Positions 39,030-49,765 of a stretch of DNA of 64,000 nt are shown piece by piece (within the stretch, counting starts at the first letter, position 1; every line of letters begins with the position of its first letter). The notes beneath the pieces are model-generated. The model searched no databases. It was not told where the DNA came from and was given only the letters and a program-made list of their open reading frames with translations. The stretch covers positions 20,065-84,064 of the forward strand of contig JAUWAB010000010.1 of assembly GCA_030602265.1 (NCBI GenBank). The letters are read 5' to 3'. The position numbers and the translations under genes are program-made. Source of the DNA: Prolixibacteraceae bacterium. Its GTDB lineage: Bacteria > Bacteroidota > Bacteroidia > Bacteroidales > Prolixibacteraceae.

Positions 39030-42000
39030 CTAATTGCTTTTCTCGGATTCAACGGGTTCAACATGTGATTCGGTAATAATTTTGGTCTCACTGGAAACCG
39101 ACATATAAATGGCCGGTACGACATACAAGGTCAGGAAGGTAGAGATGGTCAGCCCGCCCACAACGGCAACCCCCATGGCTACCCGGCTCTGGGCGCCTTC
39201 TCCCCAGCCTAATGCCAATGGGAGAACACCGAGGATCGTAGACAAACTGGTCATCAGGATCGGTCTGAAACGGGCCGCCGAGGCATACCGGATGGCATCT
39301 CCCTTCGAATATCCGGCATTTTTACGCTGGTTGGCAAATTCCACGATCAGAATTCCGTTTTTCGATACCAGTCCGATCAGCATGATGATACCAATCTGAC
39401 TGAAAATATTCATGGTAATATTGAAGTACCACATAAATAACAGGGCACCCGTCAAGGCAAGCGGTACGGTCATCATCACAATGATCGGATCCTTGAAACT
39501 TTCAAATTGTGCCGAAAGCACCAGGAAGATCAGTACGATAGCCAGGAGGAAGGCAAACATCAGACTGGAGGAACTTTCCATAAAGTCCTTGGAGTCACCC
39601 GCAAGCGCTGTTCTGAACGAGTCGTCAAGCACTTTTTGGGCGATCAGGTCCATTTCTTCCAGGCCCTGACTGATGGTTTTGCCCTCAGCGAGGCCCGATG
39701 AGATGGTTGCTGCCACAAAACGGTTATAACGGTAAAGCTGTGGTGGAGCGGTAGATTCCTGAAGTTCCACAAAATTGTCGAGCTGTACCATTTGCCCGAA
39801 ATTATTCCTGACATACAATGATTTCAGGTCGAGGGGTTTATTGCGGTCATCCCGGGCAAGCTCACCCAGGATCTGGTATTGTTTACCGTTCATAATAAAA
39901 TAGCCGAATCGTTGTCCACTGAGTGCTAACTGCAGTGTCTGACCAATATTCTGTGTGGAAACGCCCAGCAGGTTGGCTTTGTCGCGGTTAATCACAATCT
40001 GAAGTTCAGGTTTGGTAAACTTGAGGTTGACGTCGGCCATAACGAAGGTTGGATTACTGTTTACCTCGGCCATAAATTCGGGCAGGATTTCCCGGAGTTT
40101 CTCAATGTTGGGAGCCTGCAATACATACTGTATGGGCAGTCCGGCACGTCGTCCGCCAAAGGTTGACTGCTGGATCACATTGGCCCGGGCGCGGGTTTTC
40201 TTTCGCAACTCCGCAGTCAGCTGATTGGCGATCTCCTGCTGGCTGCGTTGCCGCTGAGCAGGGTCGACCAGCAATACACGCACGAAACCACCTCCTCCGC
40301 GGATCATGGAAGTAACCTTATCATACTCCGGGATGGTCCGCTCCACCAGCTCGGCAATTTCTTCTATGTAGCTCAGGGTAAACTCATAAGTCGCCCCTTC
40401 CTGGGTGGTAATGTTGACATTAAGCTGGGACCGGTCTTCCAGTGGGGCCATTTCCGCCGGAATTACTCTCCAAAGGGTGTAAATCAATACAAAGGAAACA
40501 CCTAAAATCGCCAGGGCAATAAACCTGGTTTTTAAAAAGCTGTCGAGTGAATTCTGATAGATATTATTGATGGCTACAAAAAACTTCTCGGTGAAATTAT
40601 AAGCCTTACTCCTTTTATGCCTGGTCTTCAGCAACTTGGTAGAGAGCATAGGCGTAAAGGTCAGGGCCACAAAAGAAGAAATGGCCACCGCACCGGCGAT
40701 AACAATACTGAATTCCCGGAAAAGCCGTCCGGTCATCCCCTCCAGGAAAACAATCGGGAAAAACACGGCCACCAGGGTGATGGTCGTGGAGATGATGGCA
40801 AAGAATATTTCATCTGATCCCTTAAGACCGGCCTCCAGAGGCGTCATCCCCTGTTCAATTTTCACATAGATATTCTCCATCATCACAATGGCATCGTCAA
40901 CCACCAGACCGATGGAGAGCACAATGGCCAATAGTGTCAGTACGTTAATGGTAAAGCCTGCAATATACATGACAAAGAAGGAACCTACCAGGGAAACCGG
41001 GATAACCAGGATCGGAATTATGGTGGTCCTCCAGTCACGCAGGAAAAAGAAGATAATGATAACCACCAGGAAAAAGGCCAGATAAATGGTACTCTGCACC
41101 TCCTTGATGGAGGAACGGATATAAGAGGTATTGTCGAATCCGATATCAACCATCACATCATCCGGAAGGTCTTTCTCTATAAATTCCAACCTGCGGTAGA
41201 CCTCATCCACGATGTCGATATGATTGGCACCAGGCTGTGGGATCAAAACAGTAGAAACCATGGGAATCCCGTTCATCTTGGCAATACCGCGCAGATCCTG
41301 AGGCCCAAGCTCTGCCCGGCCAATATCCCTGACCCTGACAATCTGGTCGCCCGTTTGTCTCAGTATAAGACTGTTGAATTCTTCAGGAGTAGTCATCAGT
41401 CCAAGCGCCCGGATGGTCAGTTCGGTGGCTGTCCCTTCAATACTTCCTGCCGGAAGTTCCACGTTTTCACGCAGGATCGCATTCCGAACATCCAGAGGAG
41501 TCATCTGGTAACCAGCCAGTTTGGCCGGATCAAGCCATATACGCATGGCATAGCGCTTTTCACCCCAGATCATCACTGCACTAACGCCGGAGATGGTCTG
41601 CAACTGTTCCTTAAAGGTAAGATCAGCTATTTCGGATAATTCAAGAAGCGTTCTTTTCGGACTTTTAACAGCGATCATCATAATCGGGCTGGCATCTGCA
41701 TCGGCCTTCGAAACCGTCGGCGGGTCACAGTCGCGCGGCAGAAACCGCTGTGCCTGGGATACCTTGTCACGAACATCGTTGGCTGCCGTCTCCATATCGA
41801 CCGACAACTCAAACTCCACCGTGATGCTGCTTCGTCCCTGGCTGCTCCGGCTGGTAAGCGTCCGGATGCCGGGAATTCCGTTGATGGACTGTTCCAGAGG
41901 TTCTGTGATTTGTGTCTCGATTACGTCGGAATTGGCTCCCGGATAGGAAGTATCCACAGAAATGATGGGTGGGTCAACACTGGGGAATTCCCTGATCCCC

Positions 42001-42095
42001 AGATAGGTCATCCCGATCCCCCCAAACAGGAGGATAACCAGGGAGAAAACCGTGGCCAGAACAGGTCGTTTTATACTTACGGATGAAAGACTCAT
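39030..42095 (-). CDS. RND-family efflux permease (AcrB/MexF-like)
   Basis: SLSSVSIKRPVLATVFSLVILLFGGIGMTYLGIREFPSVDPPIISVDTSYPGA; FFPIVFLEGMTGRLFREFSIVIAGAVAISSFVALTFTPML. Confidence 0.97.
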   Translation of the reverse strand: MSLSSVSIKRPVLATVFSLVILLFGGIGMTYLGIREFPSVDPPIISVDTSYPGANSDVIETQITEPLEQSINGIPGIRTLTSRSSQGRSSITVEFELSVDMETAANDVRDKVSQAQRFLPRDCDPPTVSKADADASPIMMIAVKSPKRTLLELSEIADLTFKEQLQTISGVSAVMIWGEKRYAMRIWLDPAKLAGYQMTPLDVRNAILRENVELPAGSIEGTATELTIRALGLMTTPEEFNSLILRQTGDQIVRVRDIGRAELGPQDLRGIAKMNGIPMVSTVLIPQPGANHIDIVDEVYRRLEFIEKDLPDDVMVDIGFDNTSYIRSSIKEVQSTIYLAFFLVVIIIFFFLRDWRTTIIPILVIPVSLVGSFFVMYIAGFTINVLTLLAIVLSIGLVVDDAIVMMENIYVKIEQGMTPLEAGLKGSDEIFFAIISTTITLVAVFFPIVFLEGMTGRLFREFSIVIAGAVAISSFVALTFTPMLSTKLLKTRHKRSKAYNFTEKFFVAINNIYQNSLDSFLKTRFIALAILGVSFVLIYTLWRVIPAEMAPLEDRSQLNVNITTQEGATYEFTLSYIEEIAELVERTIPEYDKVTSMIRGGGGFVRVLLVDPAQRQRSQQEIANQLTAELRKKTRARANVIQQSTFGGRRAGLPIQYVLQAPNIEKLREILPEFMAEVNSNPTFVMADVNLKFTKPELQIVINRDKANLLGVSTQNIGQTLQLALSGQRFGYFIMNGKQYQILGELARDDRNKPLDLKSLYVRNNFGQMVQLDNFVELQESTAPPQLYRYNRFVAATISSGLAEGKTISQGLEEMDLIAQKVLDDSFRTALAGDSKDFMESSSSLMFAFLLAIVLIFLVLSAQFESFKDPIIVMMTVPLALTGALLFMWYFNITMNIFSQIGIIMLIGLVSKNGILIVEFANQRKNAGYSKGDAIRYASAARFRPILMTSLSTILGVLPLALGWGEGAQSRVAMGVAVVGGLTISTFLTLYVVPAIYMSVSSETKIITESHVEPVESEKSN

Positions 42096-43225
42096 TGCAT
42101 TCTGTTTTCAATGTTCTGATTGGTAACCAGGGTATCCAGCTGAACCGGTATTCCCTGCCTTAACTGCAAAATGGCGGTAGTAAGGAGTGTATCCCCGAAT
42201 TCAAGGCCCTCCCGGATCTGAATCTGTGATTCAGTCCTGAGGCCAATTTTTACCAGACGTTCTTCTGCCTTGCCATTTGAATAGACAAAAACTTTCTCAC
42301 CCGACATTTCCGGAATGACTGCCTCTGAAGGAATGGAAACTGCATTTTCTATCTGAGACAACAACAACCGTACACTGGCAAACCGGCCTGGTTTCAGCTC
42401 CTCATTGGTATTCGGATAAAGTGCCCGGGCTATAATGGTACGGGTATTTATATCAACTTTGGGATCAATGGCATATACATTGGCCGTAAAGGTTTTCGGT
42501 ATTCCGTCGATAACGAAGGTGATAGGGTATCCGGTGGTAATTTCACCGGCGTATCTTTCGGGAACGGAGAATTCGATTTTGAGCGGACTGATTTTGACCA
42601 GCCTGACAATTTTGGTCTGGGTAGTGGCGAAAGCCCCCTCGCTGATCATCCGCAGACCGACAATCCCATCGAAAGGAGCCCGAAGTTCTGTCTCCGAAAT
42701 CCTGGCCTGAATCAGCAGGATATCAGCCTCTAACGACTGCAGTTCGGTGGCTACCTGGTCATAACTCTCACGGCTGATGGCATCCCGGTCCAGTAACTGC
42801 CGCTGACGGAATTCCCTCTCCTCCGTCAGTTTTTTCTGGGCCTGTAGCTTGAGCAACTGTGCCTGGAGTGGCCGGTCATTTATTTTAGCCAAAAGGTCAC
42901 CCTTTTTTACCCGGGTTCCTTCGTTAAAATATATGCCTATTACTTTCCCGGAGGTCTCAAATGCAAGTTCTACTTCCTCATCAGGAATAAGAGATCCTGT
43001 GCTGTAGATCAGTTCATTCATCCGGGTAGGTACAATTACATAACCACTGGCATAAAGTGCCTGACCACCCCCGCGCAAACCCTGCCCCCTCATGGGAGGC
43101 CCTGCCTCAGTCTGCGGCTTATTCATTAAAGGTTTAAGCTTGGGATACAGGATAATCCCAAGAACAACAATAATCAGAACCACCGTAATGGCTATTCTGA
43201 TTAACTTTTTACTACTCAATGCCAT
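42092..43225 (-). CDS. RND efflux periplasmic adaptor subunit (membrane fusion protein)
   Basis: GKVIGIYFNEGTRVKKGDLLAKINDRPLQAQLLKLQAQKKL; LRAPFDGIVGLRMISEGAFATTQTKIVRLVKISPLKIEFSVPERY. Confidence 0.95.
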   Translation of the reverse strand: MALSSKKLIRIAITVVLIIVVLGIILYPKLKPLMNKPQTEAGPPMRGQGLRGGGQALYASGYVIVPTRMNELIYSTGSLIPDEEVELAFETSGKVIGIYFNEGTRVKKGDLLAKINDRPLQAQLLKLQAQKKLTEEREFRQRQLLDRDAISRESYDQVATELQSLEADILLIQARISETELRAPFDGIVGLRMISEGAFATTQTKIVRLVKISPLKIEFSVPERYAGEITTGYPITFVIDGIPKTFTANVYAIDPKVDINTRTIIARALYPNTNEELKPGRFASVRLLLSQIENAVSIPSEAVIPEMSGEKVFVYSNGKAEERLVKIGLRTESQIQIREGLEFGDTLLTTAILQLRQGIPVQLDTLVTNQNIENRMQ

Positions 43226-43456
43226 TGATTATTTTATTTTAAAAACCTAAAGGTATAATAAATGTTCAAACAGATTTGTTTGACTTATATTATGCCTGAA
43301 AGTTAAATGTAATCAACCATTTTTTATCGTCCCATTGTTTTAATCCCTGGCATTCAGTAAATAAGTAATGAATATTAGTGACAGCAGCTGGTCAGGGCAA
43401 AGAGGACTGACCCGGAAAACCAATGGCATTTCAGCGCATAACCGATGCCATAAGTG

Positions 43457-44668
43457 TTATTTACTCAGGGTAAATCCGGTACCTGCCGGCCTGAATACAG
43501 GTTCAACAATCAGGGTACGGGCGTCCTTTGTCAGGGTAATTTTCCAGAAATGATCTATGGTAACCGCCTCAGCAAGCCACCAGTAATCATCAGCATTCTT
43601 GGTTTCACGAACGGGTGCCCCCCATCCTCCGTCTCCCAGATAAACAATTCCGTTTTCATCGTCCTGCCGGTTGTTACGGATCGGGACAGTTTTTTTATAG
43701 GCGTGGTCATGGGCTTCAATGACCAGATCAACGTTGTGTTTTTCGAGTACAGGAATCCATTCATTTCTGATCTTCACCGGGATTTCCCCGTCAAAATCAC
43801 GTACACTTGGCCAGGCAGCCACATGGTATTGCACAAGCTTCCACCTGACATTCCTGTTCGTTTCCAGCTGTTGGTCAAGCCATCCGGTCTGCTCCGACAC
43901 ACTGGTGGCATGGTCGGTATCCAGGGTAACCAGTACCAGATCCTGTCCAAAATTCAGGGCATAATAATTACGTGGCTCCGGGACAATAAACCGGTTGAAA
44001 TAGAAAGGCGCCTTATCCCTGGTCTGATTGTAACCTCCGTCAATTTCATGATTGCCTATCGCCGGGACTACCGGGATCCTTCGGCCGTCGGCCGTGATCA
44101 TCTGTTCATGCCAGTCGTCGAACCATTCGTCCCATTGCTGTTCGCTGAGTGCAGTAGCGATAAAATCGCCGTCGAAAATCACGAAATCGGGATTCTGTCT
44201 GGCCGCCAGTTCGTTCATCTCCCTTCGGACTTCCCTTCTGGATCGGGAATCACCGCCGGCAAGAATGACCAGGTCACGCTTGCCCCTGGTGTCAGGGATG
44301 GTCGTGAAATGAAATTTATCCGGACTTTGGGGATGGTTGATCACCACGTAATAGCTGCGGTCCGGCTTAAGCCCGGTAAGCTCGGCGGTATGGATCCATC
44401 CGGAAGTTTCGTCAAATGTAAATGTCGTTGCCTGGACATATTTCCACTTCCGGGGTTTCGCATCAGGCGATTCTGCATACCTTAAAATATTGGACCCCAT
44501 CTGGCTGTCGGTACGCCAGGTGATGGTCATGGTCGTGGAAGGGTCATTCTGCCATGTCAGTACAACCTGACGGGGCTGCATGGCATCCATCGAATCCTGG
44601 GCCCAAAGCTCAAATCCGGATATTATTACCACAATGGATAATAAAATCCCCAAAATCATTCGTTTCAT
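43457..44668 (-). CDS. purple acid phosphatase-like metallophosphoesterase
   Basis: Fibronectin-like N-term TMTITWRTDSQMGSNILRYAES; LAGGDSRSR, VIFDGDFIATAL, VPAIGNHEI, VDLVIEAHDHAYKKT. Confidence 0.93.
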   Translation of the reverse strand: MKRMILGILLSIVVIISGFELWAQDSMDAMQPRQVVLTWQNDPSTTMTITWRTDSQMGSNILRYAESPDAKPRKWKYVQATTFTFDETSGWIHTAELTGLKPDRSYYVVINHPQSPDKFHFTTIPDTRGKRDLVILAGGDSRSRREVRREMNELAARQNPDFVIFDGDFIATALSEQQWDEWFDDWHEQMITADGRRIPVVPAIGNHEIDGGYNQTRDKAPFYFNRFIVPEPRNYYALNFGQDLVLVTLDTDHATSVSEQTGWLDQQLETNRNVRWKLVQYHVAAWPSVRDFDGEIPVKIRNEWIPVLEKHNVDLVIEAHDHAYKKTVPIRNNRQDDENGIVYLGDGGWGAPVRETKNADDYWWLAEAVTIDHFWKITLTKDARTLIVEPVFRPAGTGFTLSK

Positions 44669-44772
44669 AGATATTTTTTTGAATTTTACCTCATCAACAG
44701 ATATCCTAAAAAACATCCGGTGAGAAGAATGGTTTGATGATGTGTAAAATAAAATAGCCAGCCTTTCCCGGT

Positions 44773-45411
44773 TTATATTGATATTCCCGTTAAGTAAGTA
44801 ACCAATAATGAGATCAGGACAAAAAGAAGTATAGAGATACCGGCAATTTTATTGAACCACCACAATACCCTGAGGTTAAACCGGTGCTTAAAAACATTGA
44901 CAAGGGCGGTAAGCATGAACCACCATCCGCAGGCTCCCAGAAACACACCGGTAACCAAAAACAGGTTTTGATAGGGATGATCGATGTTGAAACTCATTCC
45001 GGAGCTGGCAAAAAGAGCCAGGAATGCAAAAATGGCTATGGGATTGGTAAGGGTCAGAAAGAACGTGGATGTCAGATCCTGAAATGGTGAATATCCCTTC
45101 CTTTTGAATTTCTTGAAATCACTGACCGGGTTCTTGAAAAAAATGTACAGTCCAAGTGCCACTACCGCAGCGGATCCGACCACCTGGAAGGTGAGTTGGT
45201 ATACCCGGATAACCTCAATGATAAAGGTAAGACTGTAGCCGGCAACAACCGCATATACCAGGTCGGCCAGGGCAGAACCCAGGCCGGACATCAGGCCTGA
45301 GGCTTTTCCCTTGTTGACCGTTCTCTGGATGATCAGAATACCAATAGGCCCCACCGGCATAGCCACCAGGAAACCTATTACAATACCCGTTATCAGTAAA
45401 TCGAAAAACAT
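44773..45411 (-). CDS. LysE-family translocator
   Basis: GIVIGFLVAMPVGPIGILIIQRTVNKGKASGLMSGLGSALADLVYAVVAGY. Confidence 0.92.
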   Translation of the reverse strand: MFFDLLITGIVIGFLVAMPVGPIGILIIQRTVNKGKASGLMSGLGSALADLVYAVVAGYSLTFIIEVIRVYQLTFQVVGSAAVVALGLYIFFKNPVSDFKKFKRKGYSPFQDLTSTFFLTLTNPIAIFAFLALFASSGMSFNIDHPYQNLFLVTGVFLGACGWWFMLTALVNVFKHRFNLRVLWWFNKIAGISILLFVLISLLVTYLTGISI

Positions 45412-45499
45412 AGTTCAAAAATAATTTTTTTTGTTTCAAATACTCTAAATCCTCACCGGAATGGCTATTTTCGGGATTTATTTAAAATTTTCTGATGAT

Positions 45500-46033
45500 A
45501 TGGAAGAATTAACCGTAGGAACAAGGGTAGACCACCCAAGATATGGAGAAGGAATTATCAGTCGCGTCAATCTGGTTGCTTACGAGGTATTCTTTGCCCG
45601 TGGCGGTAAAGTTGAAATTACCAAACGCAGTAACGACCTGACTGTCATCGAACTAAAAGAGGAAACCCGCCCGAAGAACATGCTGACGCTCCAGGAAGTG
45701 GAGCAGGTTTTAGTGGATGTATTGGACCGCTTTAACGGCCTTTCGTATACATCACAATTGGGTGAGAAGTGGACCGGGGGCACGATGGACCTCAAGCCGG
45801 CCAATCCTGAGCTTAAATCAAAAGAGATCCCGATCGAGACCTTTTTTCACAAAATCGTAATGATCCGTGACCGGATGCGCGTACTTGAACAGAATATCAA
45901 TTCCCATCCGCGCCTGACAGACGAGGAGAAGGTCAACCTTCAGCAATATATTACCAGGGTATACGGATCGCTGACCACATTTAATATTCTGTTTGCCGAT
46001 AAGGAGGACTATTTTGTCGGGGCGAAATCGTAG
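45500..46033 (+). CDS. conserved hypothetical protein
   Basis: MEELTVGTRVDHPRYGEGIISRVNLVAYEVFFARGGKVEI; complete ORF with good codon structure; start by internal ATG 45500. Confidence 0.65.
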   Translation: MEELTVGTRVDHPRYGEGIISRVNLVAYEVFFARGGKVEITKRSNDLTVIELKEETRPKNMLTLQEVEQVLVDVLDRFNGLSYTSQLGEKWTGGTMDLKPANPELKSKEIPIETFFHKIVMIRDRMRVLEQNINSHPRLTDEEKVNLQQYITRVYGSLTTFNILFADKEDYFVGAKS

Positions 46034-46052
46034 TTCATTTCTGTACCTATTG

Positions 46053-46082
46053 TGCTACCCACATGCAATCCCTCCGGGATTG
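46053..46082. repeat. dispersed intergenic repeat unit
   Basis: tgctacccacatgcaatccctccgggattg; matches the reverse complement of 25005-25033 (tgctacccgcatgcaattcctccgggagt) with few mismatches. Confidence 0.6.
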
Positions 46083-46135
46083 AACGGGCAAGAGCAACGA
46101 AATGATAATAAATAACGCAGATAAAATACATTTAA

Positions 46136-47032
46136 ATGAAAACACTTATAACCCTGACTATGATGCTATTATCGATACCGGGCTGGTCACAGAACCATAC
46201 CCTGAAATTATGGCCGGGGGGTGCTCCAGACTCGAACGGCATTACCGTGCCCGAGGAGAAATTCGACGGGGTAAGGGTCAGAAACGTTTCCGATCCGGAG
46301 ATGTATGTATTTCTGCCCAAATCTGAAATCAACACCGGTGTGGCCGTCGTGATTTGTCCGGGCGGCGGCTATGGCATGCTGGCCATGGACCACGAGGGCT
46401 ATGACCTGGCCGTTTGGTTAGCCGAACGGGGTGTTGCCGGGATCGTACTGAAGTACAGGTTGCCAAACGGCCATCACCTGGTTCCGGCGGGAGACGCCCG
46501 CAGGGCACTCAGGATGGTAAGGGCCCACGCAAAGGAATGGGGAATCACCCCTGAGAAAGTGGGCATTGCCGGTTCTTCGGCGGGAGGCCATCTTGCTTCG
46601 ACAGTCGGGACCCGCTTCGATACGGGCAATCCGGAGGCGGCTGAGGTGATCGACAGGCAAAGCAGCCGACCCGATTTTATGCTCCTCCTCTACCCCGTTA
46701 TCACCTTTAAGGAAGAGTTTGGCCATATGGGATCCAGGAAAAACCTCATCGGGGAAACCAACGACTGGAAAATGATCAGTTTATACAGCAATGAGTTGCA
46801 TGTAACACCGGAAACACCTCCCACGTTTCTGGTTTTGGCTGACGACGACAAAGCGGTGGTCCCAAGAAATTCCGTGGAGTTTTATTCTGCATTGAAAGTC
46901 AACGGCGTACCGGCAGAGATGCATATTTTTCAGCAGGGAGGCCATGGCTTCGGTATGCGAAAAAACAATCTGCCGGCCGACCGGTGGCCCGAGCTGTTTA
47001 TGGACTGGCTGAAAGCGGTAAAATTCCTATAA
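46136..47032 (+). CDS. alpha/beta hydrolase (acetyl esterase-like)
   Basis: AVVICPGGGYGMLAMDHEGYDLAVWLAERGVAGIVLKYRLP; VGIAGSSAGGHLAS; GHGFGM. Confidence 0.93.
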   Translation: MKTLITLTMMLLSIPGWSQNHTLKLWPGGAPDSNGITVPEEKFDGVRVRNVSDPEMYVFLPKSEINTGVAVVICPGGGYGMLAMDHEGYDLAVWLAERGVAGIVLKYRLPNGHHLVPAGDARRALRMVRAHAKEWGITPEKVGIAGSSAGGHLASTVGTRFDTGNPEAAEVIDRQSSRPDFMLLLYPVITFKEEFGHMGSRKNLIGETNDWKMISLYSNELHVTPETPPTFLVLADDDKAVVPRNSVEFYSALKVNGVPAEMHIFQQGGHGFGMRKNNLPADRWPELFMDWLKAVKFL

Positions 47033-47068
47033 ATCTCAGCTGCTAATACCCTGCCGCATTCGCTTGTA

Positions 47069-48985
47069 TCAATCCCTGTAATCGGGAGTGTTCGGGACCA
47101 GACCTACACTACCTAAAAAATCAAGGCAGGCGGCACTGACGTCATACTGTCCTTTGTATTTTTCGCGGGTCTGCTGAATAGTCTCCACAAAAGGCTGTTG
47201 GTTTTCGATATATAGTAATGAATTGACGGCCATCAGGACCAGGTGTGGATTATTGCTCAGGCAGAAGATTTTCAGGCTCTCAGCAGCGTCTGTATCCCCG
47301 AAAGATCCAAAAGCTATGGCCGAAGCCAGAACAGCCACCGGCGGATACTCATCAGACATCGCCTGTAAAATCTTATCCCTGTAAGGCATCAGGATTTCAG
47401 GCGATTGACTTCTCAATCCGAGAATACTCCAGTACCTGACCACAGGATTTTGGTTTGAAAGCCTTTCCATTTGTCGTTCTGCGATTTCCGCACCCCTGAA
47501 ACCAGAGAGGGAGGCTGTTTCAAAAATATCCTCCAATGGATATTGCTCATCATCAAGACGGAATTCATAAGGTGTTGATAAAGCCGATATCCTGGCGATT
47601 TCATATTCCGGAAGAAACATCACGTCCCGGGATCTCAGGACTTCTTCTCTCAAGAGCTTCCTTATGTTCTCCAAAATCCCTGAATATTCCGGATCACCGG
47701 CTAAATTGGTGGTTTCCCACAGGTCGTTTTCAATATCGAACAAAAATTCAGCGGGACGGGGTTCAAAGAGGCTTTTCTGCAAAGGATTGAGCCGGTTGGC
47801 CTGCAGATCCTGCCGCATCAGTTGCTTGATTTCCCCGATTTCCATATAGCGGATAAACCGCAATTCATTGATGTACGGCATAAAGTTCCGGCTGTAGACA
47901 AAGCGACCGTCGGTTACGGTTCGGACCATGTCGATTCCGTTATCAGAGCGGTCGTTTGAGAGATAAAGGTGGTCAACAGGTTCGGAGCGTCTGTCACCCA
48001 GGAACGGCCGGCCTTCCAGATGTCCGGGGATCTCCCCGCCCGCCAGGCTGATGATGGTGGGAGCCAGATCAGTAAAATCAATGAGCTCATCGGTAACCAC
48101 TCCACTGGTTCCCCAGGGTGAGAGGTGTGCAAAGGCCGGGGGAAACCAGATGACAAACGGCACGCGGTAACCATAATTGATACCGTTGGTTTTACCTCTG
48201 GGCATTCCTTCGCCGTGGTCGGCATAAAAAAAGATAATGGTACTGTCCTTCAGGTTGTCGGCCTCGAGACGGGCCAACAGCAGTCCGATCCTTTTATCGG
48301 TAAGGCTTATGGAATTATAAACCCTGGCAAACTGTTTCCGCATTTCCGGTGTATCGAGGTAGAAAGGAGGCATTTCAAATGCATTGTCGCCTGTTATTTC
48401 GTCGGGCGAAAGATGATTAAGGACCTGGTTACGATACCATTCGAAGGGTTCAGTCATGGTTTTTGACTGATGCGACTCCATGAAATTGAAGACGGCAAAG
48501 AAAGGTTGTCCGGGATCTCTGTTCCACCACCCCGCCTTATTGGAGCTTTCATTCCAGGCTTCCTTGATGAAGGCTTCCTCACCGGCTACATTGTAATCGG
48601 TTTTTGCATTGTTGGATGTATAGTATCCGGCCTGCTGAAGGTAATACGGGAATCCCTTGATAAAACCGGGTACCTGAAACTTGCTCCGGTGGTTGCCGGT
48701 GCCCGTCTGGTAGGTTTTCACACCGGTGATAATCGCGGTACGGCTTGGAGAGCATACCGTTCCGGTCGAGAAAGCATTGGTAAACCGTACGCCTTCGGCT
48801 GCCAACTGGTCGATAACCGGTGTTTTCGCGTATTTATTCCCGTAACAGCCAATAAACTGCGGGGAAGTATCTTCGATTGTCACCCAAAGGATATTGGGCC
48901 TTACGGGTTTCTCCCGGTTCCCGGCAAGCGATTGATGGGAGAACAATACCGGCAATGCGAGCAGCGAAATAGTCAGGTTTTTCAT
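47069..48985 (-). CDS. type I sulfatase, C-terminal HEAT-like extension
   Basis: RPNILWVTIEDTSPQFIGCYGN; CSPSR formylglycine motif in TGTVCSPSRTAIITG; DSTIIFFYADHGEGMPRGK. Confidence 0.94.
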   Translation of the reverse strand: MKNLTISLLALPVLFSHQSLAGNREKPVRPNILWVTIEDTSPQFIGCYGNKYAKTPVIDQLAAEGVRFTNAFSTGTVCSPSRTAIITGVKTYQTGTGNHRSKFQVPGFIKGFPYYLQQAGYYTSNNAKTDYNVAGEEAFIKEAWNESSNKAGWWNRDPGQPFFAVFNFMESHQSKTMTEPFEWYRNQVLNHLSPDEITGDNAFEMPPFYLDTPEMRKQFARVYNSISLTDKRIGLLLARLEADNLKDSTIIFFYADHGEGMPRGKTNGINYGYRVPFVIWFPPAFAHLSPWGTSGVVTDELIDFTDLAPTIISLAGGEIPGHLEGRPFLGDRRSEPVDHLYLSNDRSDNGIDMVRTVTDGRFVYSRNFMPYINELRFIRYMEIGEIKQLMRQDLQANRLNPLQKSLFEPRPAEFLFDIENDLWETTNLAGDPEYSGILENIRKLLREEVLRSRDVMFLPEYEIARISALSTPYEFRLDDEQYPLEDIFETASLSGFRGAEIAERQMERLSNQNPVVRYWSILGLRSQSPEILMPYRDKILQAMSDEYPPVAVLASAIAFGSFGDTDAAESLKIFCLSNNPHLVLMAVNSLLYIENQQPFVETIQQTREKYKGQYDVSAACLDFLGSVGLVPNTPDYRD

Positions 48986-49324
48986 GATTTAAAATTTTCA
49001 GGAGTATAAAAGTAGTATTATATTCAGTGAAGCATAAAAGCCTGAGCAACATTTTATGAATCAACCAGATTTTGGAATGTCAGAATATTAGAATATCAGA
49101 GTATTTGAATGATGGGGATTGGGGAGAGTTATGGTAGTCGGAATGGCTTCTTTGGCTGCCAGGTTATCTTCATATAATCAACACATCCACCTTGTTCGGT
49201 CAACAATTTATGCTCTTTAGTGGGAGGAAATCATCATCGGAATATGAATTGCTTCCGGAATGCATTTCCAACAGATACCTCTGTGATAATGGAAGCATTA
49301 CATCAGACCAACTCAGGGTAATCC

Positions 49325-49540
49325 GTGAATATCTTATGTACTTTTGACGATGTAGTATTATACCGGGCACATTGTCACCGGTATGAAGGAGAACTACTTT
49401 CTAAGATCAAAATACACCAGGCTACCAATTTGTGCTTCGGAATGGGTAAAAATAACAGGACTCTTTTTATCGCCGGAGGTAAACGAACCTATGCTATGGA
49501 AACCCTTCAGGAAGGATTCAATGTTGTCGAAATCCATTAG
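49325..49540 (+). pseudogene. possible C-terminal remnant of an SMP-30/gluconolactonase-like gene
   Basis: YEGELLSKIKIHQATNLCFGMGKNNRTLFIAGGKRTYAMETLQEGFNVVEIH resembles the C-terminal strand pattern of SMP-30/gluconolactonases (G-LL-KI-...-TN-CFG---NRTLFI--G); no intact gene. Confidence 0.45.
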
Positions 49541-49765
49541 CATGTCTGAAGTAAAAGTGATAAGCATACCAGCCTAAACCATCGCCAAAAATTTATTTCA
49601 TTATTTGACAATCAAAAAAATTATTTTTATTAATTTTAAAACCTGAACCAAAACCACGAGTTATGCCCCAGGATAACAAATCATTCAGGTTAATGCGCCT
49701 GCTTTTTCGATCCATTCATTTTAATTTAATTGACTATTTACTTTTTAAAGCATCGATCTTATAGT

